Source: Clostridiaceae bacterium
GTDB taxonomy: Bacteria > Bacillota > Clostridia > Peptostreptococcales > Tindalliaceae
Direction of reading: 5' to 3'
DNA: 58,952 bases
NCBI GenBank assembly: GCA_011390155.1
Contig: JAABSW010000001.1
Location: 1-58,952, forward strand
The notes beneath the pieces were generated by a model. It was not told the DNA's origin. It searched no databases and worked only from the letters and a program-made list of their open reading frames with translations. The translations under genes were made by a program, and so were the position numbers. Below are positions 1 through 8,024 of the stretch, one piece after another (the first letter of the stretch is position 1; every line of letters starts with the position of its first letter).

Positions 1-83
1 TCGATGGCTTCCTGGGCTTTCCGGGCTCGTTGGATGAGTCCTGCCACGTAACTGACTGCTTCTTGGTTCATTTGATCACTCAC
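1..83 (-). CDS. Partial CDS, N-terminus of a probable aldehyde dehydrogenase
   Basis: Reading the minus strand from a GTG at 83 gives an open frame that runs off the left edge after 27 codons (starts M-S-D-Q-M-N-Q-E-A-V, then V-A-G-L-I-Q-R-A-R-K-A-Q-E-A-I). The GTG is preceded at six bases by a GGGGGA ribosome site; the in-frame ATG at 71 is the alternative start. The amphipathic helix rich in R-x-R-K-A-Q-E is like the N-terminal helix of acylating aldehyde dehydrogenases and AdhE of Clostridia, but 27 residues cannot prove the family. It is divergent from the sensor kinase at 301. Confidence 0.4.
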   Translation of the reverse strand, partial: MSDQMNQEAVSYVAGLIQRARKAQEAI

Positions 84-300
84 TGCTCGTCCCCCTTTTT
101 TATTACTATCACTTTTTGAGAATATGTAATAAAATAAATCTTAACTGAAAAGTATTAAAGGAATCATAAAAGAATGTCAAAAGAAACTTAAATTTTTATA
201 ATTGTTTGTAATTTCAGTTAAATGATTATTATTTAACAAAGTTACTCATGATTAGGTTTTTTCAGACATGTCATCTTCATATTTGAAAGGAACATTGCTA

Positions 301-2022
301 ATGCTCACAAACAGCCAGGCACTGATTTCTCTTGTTGTCTTAACACTTTTTTTTACCATCATTTATTACTATATTTTCTCAAAAAATCATGAATCATATA
401 TCAACTACTGGGGCCTCAGCTGGACGATGTATACACTGAGCCTATTTTTTAGCATTCTGCTGTTAAACTCACCAGATTCTAAATTGTATATCGCGTTAAA
501 GCTGATTTGCGATTTACTTAACAGTCTCTTTTTACTAGGTGGCACCTATCTTTTTGTGGACAAAAAAATACCCCGTTACTGGATCCAGTTTTTGCTGCTA
601 AACTTACTATGGATTACATTGGCAGTGTATTATGACATGCCCATCATCACCATCACTTTTATTGCATCTTTGTTTTTTACACTGATTGCACTGGTGACGG
701 GATTTATGTTGTTCCGGTACTGGCGAACTTCTAAAGCTGACCGGATCATTGGTGGTATTGTTTTTGTCATTTGGGGTTTACACAAAGCTTATTATCCATT
801 TTTGTATCCCACCTTTTTCGATGCACATATGCGATATACCGGAGAAATTATTTTTGCGAACATCCTTAATTTCAGTATTCTGGTGATTTACTTGCAAAAA
901 ATTCGCAGCCAGCTGTCTTTAAGTGAAAAACGCTTCAGGTTGATGGCTGACAATGCCAAGGATATGATTTATCTACTGCGCATAAAACCAACCAGAAAAT
1001 TTGAATACATTAGTCCTTCGGCGGAAAAAATGATAGGGTATGAACCAGAGGCTTTCTATGAAAATCCTAATTTGTTCAGTGAATTGGTCCACCCGGAAGA
1101 TCAGGAATTCCTTGAGTTACTCACCTTGCCGGACCATATCAATGCCGGGCCCGTCACCATGAGGTTTAAAAACAGGAAAGGTGACTATATTTGGACAGAA
1201 CAGCACACAACAGTACTTCTGAATGAAGAAAATGAAATTAATGCCATTGAGGGAATTGTCAGGGATATCACTGACAGAAAAGGCATTGAAGAAGAGATGG
1301 TTCTGTCGGAAAAATCCCGTCATCTCCTCTTAACCAACATTTCCCATGAACTGAAAACACCTATCACATCCATCTTAGGCTATGTGACTGCGTTGATTGA
1401 TGGCACCATCAGCGCACAAGAACAAACACCAAAATACCTGGAATTGATACGGTCGAAATCATTGCGCCTGCAACGACTTATCCAGGATTTATTCCAACTG
1501 ACACAACTTGAATCTGGTCAAACCAGCTTCAACTTTTCACAACTGACCCTCCATGAGTTTATAGATGAAAATGTACTGAAATATGAATACGACATTAATC
1601 ATGCAGGAATCAGGTATAAACTGCATAACAGCATTGTTGCTGAGAAAATGACAAGTGAACTGATTGTTGATGTGGAACGGATTGACCAAGTGCTTTCAAA
1701 CCTGGTGTTTAATGCCATCAGGTATACACCTGCGCAGGGTTTGATTACCATCAATTTTTCAATCACTGATGAAGGTGGTAAAGAAATGCTCCTTGCCACC
1801 ATAAATGATACGGGTTCTGGTATCAGGAGTAATGATTTGGAACATGTCTTTGAAAGGTTTTATCGAGGCATGGGACAAAATGGTGATGCGACAGAAGGGA
1901 GTGGATTGGGTTTGACCATATCAAAGGAAATCATTGAGGTGCACCATGGTAGTATGTGGGCTGAGAGCCAGGAAAACAGAGGCAGTTCCTTCAGCTTCAC
2001 CCTGCCGCTGTATAATCCATAA
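301..2022 (+). CDS. Membrane sensor histidine kinase with PAS domain
   Basis: Sensor kinase of about 573 residues. About seven hydrophobic segments fill residues 1-215, followed by a PAS/PAC domain (about 220-340), a HisKA dimerisation helix with the phospho-acceptor motif SHELKTP (His at about 349) and a HATPase_c domain with the N box N-x-V-F-N-A, the G1 box D-T-G-S-G-I and the G2 box G-S-G-L-G-L. ATG 301 was chosen because AAAGGAA lies 9 bases upstream; an upstream in-frame ATG at 268 has no clear ribosome site. The response regulator follows within 80 bases, so the two form a two-component pair. The membrane part suggests a stimulus sensed in or at the membrane; the ligand is unknown. Confidence 0.9.
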   Translation: MLTNSQALISLVVLTLFFTIIYYYIFSKNHESYINYWGLSWTMYTLSLFFSILLLNSPDSKLYIALKLICDLLNSLFLLGGTYLFVDKKIPRYWIQFLLLNLLWITLAVYYDMPIITITFIASLFFTLIALVTGFMLFRYWRTSKADRIIGGIVFVIWGLHKAYYPFLYPTFFDAHMRYTGEIIFANILNFSILVIYLQKIRSQLSLSEKRFRLMADNAKDMIYLLRIKPTRKFEYISPSAEKMIGYEPEAFYENPNLFSELVHPEDQEFLELLTLPDHINAGPVTMRFKNRKGDYIWTEQHTTVLLNEENEINAIEGIVRDITDRKGIEEEMVLSEKSRHLLLTNISHELKTPITSILGYVTALIDGTISAQEQTPKYLELIRSKSLRLQRLIQDLFQLTQLESGQTSFNFSQLTLHEFIDENVLKYEYDINHAGIRYKLHNSIVAEKMTSELIVDVERIDQVLSNLVFNAIRYTPAQGLITINFSITDEGGKEMLLATINDTGSGIRSNDLEHVFERFYRGMGQNGDATEGSGLGLTISKEIIEVHHGSMWAESQENRGSSFSFTLPLYNP

Positions 2023-2100
2023 ATAGAAGTTATGCAATGCAGTTTATGCAGACTGTTGATATTCTATTACGAGGGTAATAAAAACAGGGAGTGGATTGGT

Positions 2101-2811
2101 GTGTCGAGAGAAAAGATATTATTGATCGATGATGAAATGGATATCATGGAACTGATTAAACAGTATTTGACCAAAGAGGACTTTACCATAGAGACAGCCT
2201 CCAATGCAAAGGAAGGCATGAAAGCTATCCAATGTTTTGAGCCGGATTTAATCATTTTGGATGTGATGATGCCAGACATTGATGGCCTTGAACTATGTTT
2301 GGAAATCAGGAAAATGACGAATGTGCCTATTTTGTTTTTGAGTTGCAAAGCGGAAGAAATGGATAAGGTAATGGCTTTGTCTGCCGGGGGTGATGATTAC
2401 ATCACCAAACCGTTCCAGCCTGGAGAACTGATTGCACGGGTAAAGGCACACCTGAGAAGGAACAGATTGTTAGCAAATAACAGCGAGTTGGAAGGCATAA
2501 TTCAGCACGGAGGGCTAAAACTAAATCTTGATACCAGAGAAGTGTGCGTCAATGAAAGCATGGTGAATTTGTCAAATAAAGAGTTTGAAATACTGGCACT
2601 TTTAATTAAAAACCCTAAGAGAATTTACAGTATGGAACAGCTTTTTCAAATGGTATGGAAAATGAACAGTCTGGATGGAGATGCCAGAACCATCATGGTA
2701 TACATCAGTAACCTGCGAAAGAAAATTGAACAGAACCCATCCGATCCAAAATACATTATAAATGTAAGAGGTGTAGGGTATAAATTTAACCATGGGTTAA
2801 TTGGCAATTAA
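2101..2811 (+). CDS. OmpR/PhoB-family response regulator
   Basis: Transcriptional regulator of about 236 residues with an N-terminal receiver domain (acidic pair D-D near residues 11-12, phospho-acceptor Asp54 in I-L-D-V-M-M-P, Thr and Lys in I-T-K-P-F) and a C-terminal winged helix ending V-R-G-V-G-Y-K-F. The GTG at 2101 is preceded by GGGAG at 9 bases and gives the usual family N-terminus; the frame extends upstream to 2032 but that stretch looks non-coding. It is the evident partner of the kinase at 301, and the aminotransferase at 2872 may be co-transcribed or be a target. Confidence 0.9.
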   Translation: MSREKILLIDDEMDIMELIKQYLTKEDFTIETASNAKEGMKAIQCFEPDLIILDVMMPDIDGLELCLEIRKMTNVPILFLSCKAEEMDKVMALSAGGDDYITKPFQPGELIARVKAHLRRNRLLANNSELEGIIQHGGLKLNLDTREVCVNESMVNLSNKEFEILALLIKNPKRIYSMEQLFQMVWKMNSLDGDARTIMVYISNLRKKIEQNPSDPKYIINVRGVGYKFNHGLIGN

Positions 2812-2871
2812 GATGGATGACTTCGAACATATAGGAAATGACGTAAGAATAGAATAACAGGGGGAGAAAAA

Positions 2872-4011
2872 ATGGATAAATTTAGTGTGGTAAGGGAAAA
2901 ATTTCCGGCAGCACAATCCCAGGTCTACTTGGACACTTCCACCACCGGGCTTTTTTCAAAAGACACGTATGAAGCCATGAAGGCAGTGTTGGATCAGCGG
3001 CATTTAACAGGGGTATCCATCACGGAATACTGGGATAGCTGGAAAGAGGCTGATGAATGGCGGCCGGTATTTGCTGGGATGATCGGGGCCCAGTCCAATG
3101 AAGTATTTTATGGTAAAGACAGCTCAGACATGCTTAATACCTTTATTTGTGGTACCAACATACCTCAGGGGAGCAACGTTCTGATACCGGATGTTTCCTT
3201 CCCTTCCACAAGAAACGCATGGTTGAACCGGGAAAAAGATGGACTGGAGGTCCGGTACCTGGAAAATCAACATGGTGTGGTGTCCACTGACCAGATCATT
3301 GAAAACATGGATGACAACACATTCGCTGTTTCCATTTGTTCAGTGGAACCATCCTCTGGGTACCATTATGAAATGAAAAGACTGGGTGAACACTGTCGGA
3401 AAAAAGGTGTTTACCTGGTGGTGGATGCTACCCAAAGCCTTGGCGCCATGGACCTGGACGTGGAAGAGATGAAAATTGATGTGATGGTTGCCTCCACTTA
3501 TAAGTGGCTGAACAATTTGTTTGGGTTTGGTGTAGGGTACATGAGAAAAGCGCTGCTCGATGCCATAGAGCCCAAGCATGTTGGTTGGACAGGAGTGCGT
3601 GACCGCATGAAGGATTTTACAAACCTGGAACTAGTGCTGCACAAGGGAGCACAGAAGTTTGAAACCGGGGGCTTGAACTGGATAGGACTGAGAGGTGTGC
3701 AGTCGTCAGTTTCCACCTATATAAACCTTGGAAAGAAGGATGTGGAGACACACATCCTGCAACTGGTGGAGTTATTGTACAGGAAAATGGAAGAAGTGAA
3801 AGGAGTCGAAATTTATCCATTTCTTGCTGTAGAAAACCGTAGTGGCATTGTTTATTTGAAGCTGCGGGAAGGATTTTCATGGAACCAGGATTTTTTCGAT
3901 GAGCGTGGAATCAAGTTGAATATGTCAGGAAATAAAATCCGCGTGGGTATTCATTTTTATAACAATGAATCAGACATCATAACACTGGTCGATGCTTTGA
4001 AAGACCTGTAA
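2872..4011 (+). CDS. Class V aminotransferase-fold PLP enzyme
   Basis: PLP-dependent enzyme of 379 residues from the class V aminotransferase / cysteine desulfurase superfamily. Visible landmarks are the cofactor-contacting stretch V-V-D-A-T-Q-S-L-G-A (about 183-192) and the Schiff-base lysine in A-S-T-Y-K-W-L (about 207-213), spaced as in the family. Neither the cysteine loop of IscS/SufS nor other substrate-specific motifs are evident, so the reaction (desulfurase, lyase, epimerase or transaminase) cannot be assigned. A GGGGGAG ribosome site precedes the ATG. It lies 60 bases after the response regulator and may share its transcript. Confidence 0.8.
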   Translation: MDKFSVVREKFPAAQSQVYLDTSTTGLFSKDTYEAMKAVLDQRHLTGVSITEYWDSWKEADEWRPVFAGMIGAQSNEVFYGKDSSDMLNTFICGTNIPQGSNVLIPDVSFPSTRNAWLNREKDGLEVRYLENQHGVVSTDQIIENMDDNTFAVSICSVEPSSGYHYEMKRLGEHCRKKGVYLVVDATQSLGAMDLDVEEMKIDVMVASTYKWLNNLFGFGVGYMRKALLDAIEPKHVGWTGVRDRMKDFTNLELVLHKGAQKFETGGLNWIGLRGVQSSVSTYINLGKKDVETHILQLVELLYRKMEEVKGVEIYPFLAVENRSGIVYLKLREGFSWNQDFFDERGIKLNMSGNKIRVGIHFYNNESDIITLVDALKDL

Positions 4012-4072
4012 AGACAAGTTCCTTCACCAAGAGATCAATTGGTTTCTTAAAAGAACAGGCGTCATAAACCAG

Positions 4073-4762
4073 CTACTCATCCGCAAAACGATAACCAACG
4101 CCAACTTCCGTTAAAATAAACTGGGGGTTGGCGGTGTTTTTTTCGATCTTTCTCCGAAGGTTGGCCATGTAGACCCGTACATTTTTTGTATCAATGCTTT
4201 CATAGCCCCAGACCTGTTTAAAAATATAGTTATGAGTGAGTACTTTACCCTTGTTGGCAATGAGCAGGAGCAACAGTTTATATTCGATGGGTGTTAAGTG
4301 CACTTCACGGTCATCGATGAGTACCCTTCTTTTATCAAAGTCAACTGTCAGAGATTTGCTGAAAAAGATGGATTCTTCATGCTGCATCAATGATTTTGCC
4401 ATGTTTCTTTCCACTACACGAATACGAGCCATCAATTCTCCCATATAAAAGGGCTTTGTAACATAGTCATCGCCCCCCAGGTCCAGGGCTTCGATTTTTT
4501 CTTTTTCCTGGCCACGGGCAGACACCACCAGTATGGGCACTTCAGAGAAGGTGCGAAGTTCCTTAATGACGTCGATCCCGTCCTTGTCAGGCAAACCCAG
4601 GTCCAAAAGAATAACATCAGGGTTATGGGAAGAAAACATGAACAAGCCCTCTGCAGCGCTACTGGCAGTCAGCACTTTATAACCGTCCTTTTCCAATGAT
4701 ATTGCGATGAAATTTGATATGTATTTGTCGTCTTCTACTATGAGGATTGTTAGTTTGTTCAT
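4073..4762 (-). CDS. kdpE: KdpE-like OmpR-family response regulator
   Basis: Response regulator of 229 residues: receiver with Asp54 in I-L-L-D-L-G-L-P and Lys in V-T-K-P-F, and a winged-helix domain ending E-V-G-V-G-Y-R-F. The start at 4762 has AGGAGG exactly 6 bases upstream; the longer open frame to 4954 overlaps the kinase gene and is not needed. It is the last gene of a minus-strand operon (RCK-like protein, KtrA, KdpD-type kinase, KdpE). In related bacteria this pair controls potassium uptake; the neighbouring KtrA supports that here, although no Kdp or Ktr transporter subunit is present in the window. Confidence 0.85.
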   Translation of the reverse strand: MNKLTILIVEDDKYISNFIAISLEKDGYKVLTASSAAEGLFMFSSHNPDVILLDLGLPDKDGIDVIKELRTFSEVPILVVSARGQEKEKIEALDLGGDDYVTKPFYMGELMARIRVVERNMAKSLMQHEESIFFSKSLTVDFDKRRVLIDDREVHLTPIEYKLLLLLIANKGKVLTHNYIFKQVWGYESIDTKNVRVYMANLRRKIEKNTANPQFILTEVGVGYRFADE

Positions 4763-4787
4763 GGGTATCCTCCTGTTGGATTTCGTA

Positions 4788-6230
4788 TTATGCTGAAACG
4801 GCCGGATGTTCCAAGGGTAATGTGAAGACAAACCGGGTACCCTGGGGATGATTGGCTTCAACCCATATAGATCCTCCGTGGGCCTCCACCAGCGCTTTGC
4901 AATTGGCAAGACCCAGTCCGATACCCCTTCGTCCGTCCGACACAATTTTGTCATGAGTCACAAACTTTTCAAAAAGTTTCTCGTGCAATTCTTCTTTAAT
5001 TCCTTGTCCGTTATCAGAAACCATAACTTCCAGGTTGTCTTTATTGATGGTGGCTGAAAGTTGAATTGAAGCCTCAGGCTGGGTATGGAGAACAGCGTTT
5101 TCAAGCAGGTTAATAAGCACCCTGACGATAAGCCTGCCATCCATGGGCACCATGATCACATCATCCGGTAGTTGTACAGTAAAACTACGTTCCCTGAGCA
5201 GTCGTTCAACATGGGACACGGCTTCACTCACGACATCGTCCACCACTTCATTTTCTTTTTGTATGACCAGGTGAGATTCATTAATGCGGGTCATATCAAG
5301 AATGTTTTCCACAAGATTTGTCAACCATATGATTTCCTCGCTAATATCGGTTGCCAGTTTTTTTCGCTTATCATCCGACAGGTGTTCATAGTTATCGGCC
5401 AACAGGTTGCCAGCACCCAGCAGCACCGTCAGCGGACTGCGAAGGTCGTGGGCAACAGAGCGCAAGAGTGCAGCGCGGAGTTTCTCGCTTTCCATTGTGA
5501 GGCGGGTTTTTTCCTGCTGGTTATAAAGATACTCCCGGTCCAGGGCAATGCCCAACTGTGTTACCACTGCCTGGATGATCAACTGAGTCTGTTCATCCAC
5601 CTGTATACTGTCAGTATATACCTGCATAATCCCTAAAACGCCGGGAGCGCTTTTAATGGCATATTCTTCATGAAAATGAGGCGGCAAAGGATGGAGACCG
5701 GCATAGGTTTCCTGATCTTCATTCAGGGTGATGGTGCATTCGCATCCGCTGGTGTATTGATGGATGTACGAGATGCTCCGTTGAATGATGTTGCTTTTTC
5801 CGCTAACAGATAAAAAACCTGAAGCAATTCTGTATAACGTTTGAGCCGTACGTTCGTTTTTAGCAGCCAATTCCATTTGTTGTTGAAGGCGGGAAGTAAC
5901 AACACCGGACACAACGGCTGTAACAAGAAAAAACAGCAGCAGAACAATGTCATTTTCATTATAAATCACCAGGGTGAACCGTGGTTCGGTAAAAAGAAAA
6001 TTCAGTATCATCAGACTGGCAAAGGATGTGATGATTCCGTAAACATAGCTGCTGGTGAAGATGGTGGTGAAAAGAACCCCTAACAAAAAAACCATGACGA
6101 TACTTTCTTTTCCAACACCCAGCAAACTGACAAGGAGAGAGCTGCCGGTTGTAATAAGAAAAATCAGGATGGTTTTAACGCTACACGAAAAATATTGTTG
6201 GGTTTTCAATGAGTGTTTATCTTTACTCAT
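4788..6230 (-). CDS. Short KdpD-type sensor histidine kinase (DUF4118)
   Basis: Kinase of about 480 residues equivalent to the C-terminal half of KdpD: four closely spaced membrane helices of the DUF4118 type (about 15-105), a GAF-like region (about 130-235), HisKA with A-H-D-L-R-S-P-L (about 258-265) and HATPase_c with D-N-G-Q-G-I and G-I-G-L-G-L. The N-terminal KdpD and universal-stress domains of full-length KdpD (about 890 residues) are absent. ATG 6230 has GGGAG at 9 bases; ATG 6251 is an alternative seven codons earlier with no good site. It sits 25 bases upstream of kdpE and downstream of ktrA, fitting a potassium or turgor sensor. Confidence 0.85.
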   Translation of the reverse strand: MSKDKHSLKTQQYFSCSVKTILIFLITTGSSLLVSLLGVGKESIVMVFLLGVLFTTIFTSSYVYGIITSFASLMILNFLFTEPRFTLVIYNENDIVLLLFFLVTAVVSGVVTSRLQQQMELAAKNERTAQTLYRIASGFLSVSGKSNIIQRSISYIHQYTSGCECTITLNEDQETYAGLHPLPPHFHEEYAIKSAPGVLGIMQVYTDSIQVDEQTQLIIQAVVTQLGIALDREYLYNQQEKTRLTMESEKLRAALLRSVAHDLRSPLTVLLGAGNLLADNYEHLSDDKRKKLATDISEEIIWLTNLVENILDMTRINESHLVIQKENEVVDDVVSEAVSHVERLLRERSFTVQLPDDVIMVPMDGRLIVRVLINLLENAVLHTQPEASIQLSATINKDNLEVMVSDNGQGIKEELHEKLFEKFVTHDKIVSDGRRGIGLGLANCKALVEAHGGSIWVEANHPQGTRFVFTLPLEHPAVSA

Positions 6231-6292
6231 GTCCTTCAACTCCCTGGTCATTGTCTTATCATATTATCACATTTGATTTGCGAATTGGTGAA

Positions 6293-6943
6293 TTAAACTT
6301 TGTTCTGAACCCGCTGAAGGTTCTCATTGGCACCGATCACTACCAGCACATCGCCCCGACGGATGGTAACTTGTGCTCCTGGGGAGACGATGACTTCTTC
6401 ACCATGTTTAATGGCCATAACACTGACACCAAATTTATTTCGCACGTCAATCTCCCGAAGGTTTTTACCAATCCATTTGTCTGGGGTCAGTACCTCCATG
6501 ATGCTGTAATCAGGTGCAAGTTCAATGTAATCGAGAATATTGGTGGAAGTAAGATTATAAGCCAATCGAACGCCCATATCCCGCTCTGGAAAGATCACCC
6601 GGTCGGCACCTGTTTTATATAGTACTTTGGCATGAAGTTCATCCTGAGCCTTTACAACCACATATTTTACGCCCATTTCCTTTACAACGAGGGTGGCCAT
6701 GATGGAAGCTTTAATTTCAGATCCGATGGCAATGATCGCCACATCGATGTTGCGCATGCCCACTTCACGAAGAGCAATCTCATCCCTTACATCGATGCTG
6801 GCAGAATGAGTAACAGACTCGGAGATATGCATTATTCTGTCTGGGTCCTGGTCTATTGCCAGCACATCGTAGCCATTCTTATAAAGGGTTTTAGCCACTG
6901 CAGATCCAAACCGGCCACAGCCTATGACAGCAAACTGTTTCAT
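6293..6943 (-). CDS. ktrA: KtrA/TrkA-type potassium channel regulatory subunit
   Basis: Cytosolic RCK protein of 216 residues. Residues 2-125 form a Rossmann RCK_N domain with the dinucleotide motif G-C-G-R-F-G-S (8-14) and the acidic residue at the end of the second strand (A-I-D-Q-D-P); residues 135-215 form an RCK_C domain. The family binds ATP/ADP or NAD(H) and gates a KtrB/TrkH membrane channel. No such channel gene lies next to it, so its partner must be encoded elsewhere. It overlaps the upstream gene by 4 bases (ATGA) and precedes the KdpD/KdpE-type pair. Confidence 0.9.
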   Translation of the reverse strand: MKQFAVIGCGRFGSAVAKTLYKNGYDVLAIDQDPDRIMHISESVTHSASIDVRDEIALREVGMRNIDVAIIAIGSEIKASIMATLVVKEMGVKYVVVKAQDELHAKVLYKTGADRVIFPERDMGVRLAYNLTSTNILDYIELAPDYSIMEVLTPDKWIGKNLREIDVRNKFGVSVMAIKHGEEVIVSPGAQVTIRRGDVLVVIGANENLQRVQNKV

Positions 6944-7458
6944 AATCTTTCCTCCCTTGTCTTATAGACAGCTTGATTGTCGGATGAATGAGTAAAGGAA
7001 TGATGGTTCAGCAAACACTCTAACAATATCTTTTCTGGAAAATGTTGATAGAAAACCTGCTTGATACCAGATTCTTTAAAAAGATGAGTGTACAATGCAT
7101 CATTGCAGACGGCAACGGTGAAGAGGTCTGGATGAAGGTGCCTGGCTTCGTTGCAAAGCAATAAGTTGTCCATGTCACTGTCAGAAAAAGCAGCCACCAC
7201 TACAGGGATCATGTTTTCAGGCACATGAGGTTCAGTTATGCACTGGAATCTGATATGATGCTCCATTAAGGATTTTTCCAATGTACCCTGGTCTCGATGA
7301 GGGTCATAAATCAGCACTATAGGCTCTAACATTGCTTCAGGGCCCTCGACAAAACCGCCGCTTTCAATAAAATTGTCCAAACGAACCATCATCAAATAAC
7401 CCAGCAAAGATATGCCAATTGTTGTAATCAATAAAAGTGCAATCATAGCGATCATCAC
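6940..7458 (-). CDS. Membrane-anchored protein with degenerate RCK_N-like domain
   Basis: Protein of about 172 residues (GTG start at 7458 with GGAAAAGA before it; ATG 7455 also possible). One membrane helix covers residues 3-25, followed by a soluble domain. From about residue 50 on, the pattern resembles an RCK_N Rossmann domain: a strand V-L-I-Y-D where family members have the glycine-rich loop, then V-V-V-A-A-F-S-D-S-D-M-D-N-L-L-L and E-S-G-I-K-Q-V-F, which match the family's A-A-T-x-D-D-x-x-N and G-A-D-x-V-I regions. The GxGxxG motif itself is missing. Its stop overlaps the ktrA start, so the two products are probably translated together and may interact. The domain relation is inference from pattern. 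Confidence 0.6.
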   Translation of the reverse strand: MMIAMIALLLITTIGISLLGYLMMVRLDNFIESGGFVEGPEAMLEPIVLIYDPHRDQGTLEKSLMEHHIRFQCITEPHVPENMIPVVVAAFSDSDMDNLLLCNEARHLHPDLFTVAVCNDALYTHLFKESGIKQVFYQHFPEKILLECLLNHHSFTHSSDNQAVYKTREERL

Positions 7459-7579
7459 TCTTTTCCATGTTTTCAGCAGTGATAGAAGATTTCATATAAA
7501 TCGTAACCCTTATGGGATTAAGACAGTGTTAGGATTGGAATGGATGTGTTAATTTTTTGTTAATGAACTATGTTCTGTG

Positions 7580-7608
7580 CCACCGATCTTCATAGGTTGG
7601 TGGTTTTT
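7580..7608 (+). terminator. Stem-loop plus T run with no gene upstream
   Basis: CCACC at 7580 pairs with GGTGG ending at 7603; the arms extend with one or two mismatches around a short TCAT loop, and five T residues follow. It looks like a rho-independent terminator for plus-strand transcripts, yet no plus-strand gene lies upstream within the intergenic region. Confidence 0.45.
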
Positions 7609-7676
7609 ATATGGGTATTTTCTTGGGGGTTTTGCATAACTAATCAGTTTCCTTTATCTTCTTTTGTTGAATACTC

Positions 7677-7705
7677 TTGACAAAACAATAGGGACATTGT
7701 AAGAT
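7677..7705 (+). promoter_or_regulatory. Sigma-A type promoter of the ferredoxin/oxidoreductase operon
   Basis: Perfect -35 TTGACA at 7677-7682, 17-base spacer, -10 TAAGAT at 7700-7705. Transcription would start near 7712, leaving a leader of about 100 bases before the ATG at 7815. Confidence 0.7.
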
Positions 7706-7717
7706 AACAGATGTGCC

Positions 7718-7740
7718 TACCCTACCCCCTACGGGGAGGG
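7718..7740 (+). promoter_or_regulatory. GC-rich stem-loop in the ferredoxin leader
   Basis: The arms CCCT-A-CCCC and GGGG-AGGG pair over eight base pairs with one bulged A and a loop of about four bases. It starts only a few bases after the predicted transcript start, with no T run, so it is more like a 5' stabilising or protein-binding hairpin than a terminator. Confidence 0.4.
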
Positions 7741-7814
7741 ATAAACAAAACATATTTTACCCAGAATAAATAAAACAAAAAGCACTTAAATCATCATAAG
7801 GAGGATCAACATGT

Positions 7815-8003
7815 ATGAAAAAAGCCATTATCAAAGAAACCGCATGTGACAAATCGCCTTTTTGTCCAGCGAAGAGGGTATGCCCTGTGAATGCCATCTA
7901 TCGTGAAGGGTTCACCAAACCATTTAAGGTTGATGCAGATACATGTATTGGATGCGGCAAATGCATTAAAGTATGCCCTCAACGGGCAATCATTATGAAG
8001 TAA
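7815..8003 (+). CDS. Small ferredoxin-type 4Fe-4S protein
   Basis: 62-residue protein. The C-terminal half carries a standard cluster motif C-x2-C-x2-C-x3-C-P (Cys44, 47, 50, 54). The N-terminal half has Cys11, Cys17 and Cys23-Pro with five-residue gaps instead of the usual CxxCxxC, so the second cluster is either atypical or absent. AAGGAGG precedes the ATG by about 10 bases; the ATG at 7811 is out of frame and stops quickly. It sits 21 bases upstream of the membrane oxidoreductase and probably passes electrons to or from it. Confidence 0.85.
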   Translation: MKKAIIKETACDKSPFCPAKRVCPVNAIYREGFTKPFKVDADTCIGCGKCIKVCPQRAIIMK

Positions 8004-8024
8004 AGAAAAGGAGGAGGTTTATCA

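Larger units (their letters stand above)
7459..7814. other. Divergent intergenic region, 356 bases
   Basis: No credible protein gene on either strand. It separates the minus-strand potassium operon from the plus-strand ferredoxin operon. It holds a stem-loop followed by a T run at 7580-7608, a strong promoter at 7677-7705 and a GC-rich stem-loop at 7718-7740 in the leader of the ferredoxin operon; each is listed separately. Confidence 0.7.

Noticed and set aside
4763-4954. Longer N-terminus for KdpE
   Set aside because: It would overlap the kinase gene, and the ATG at 4762 has an ideal ribosome site and gives the family's normal N-terminus.
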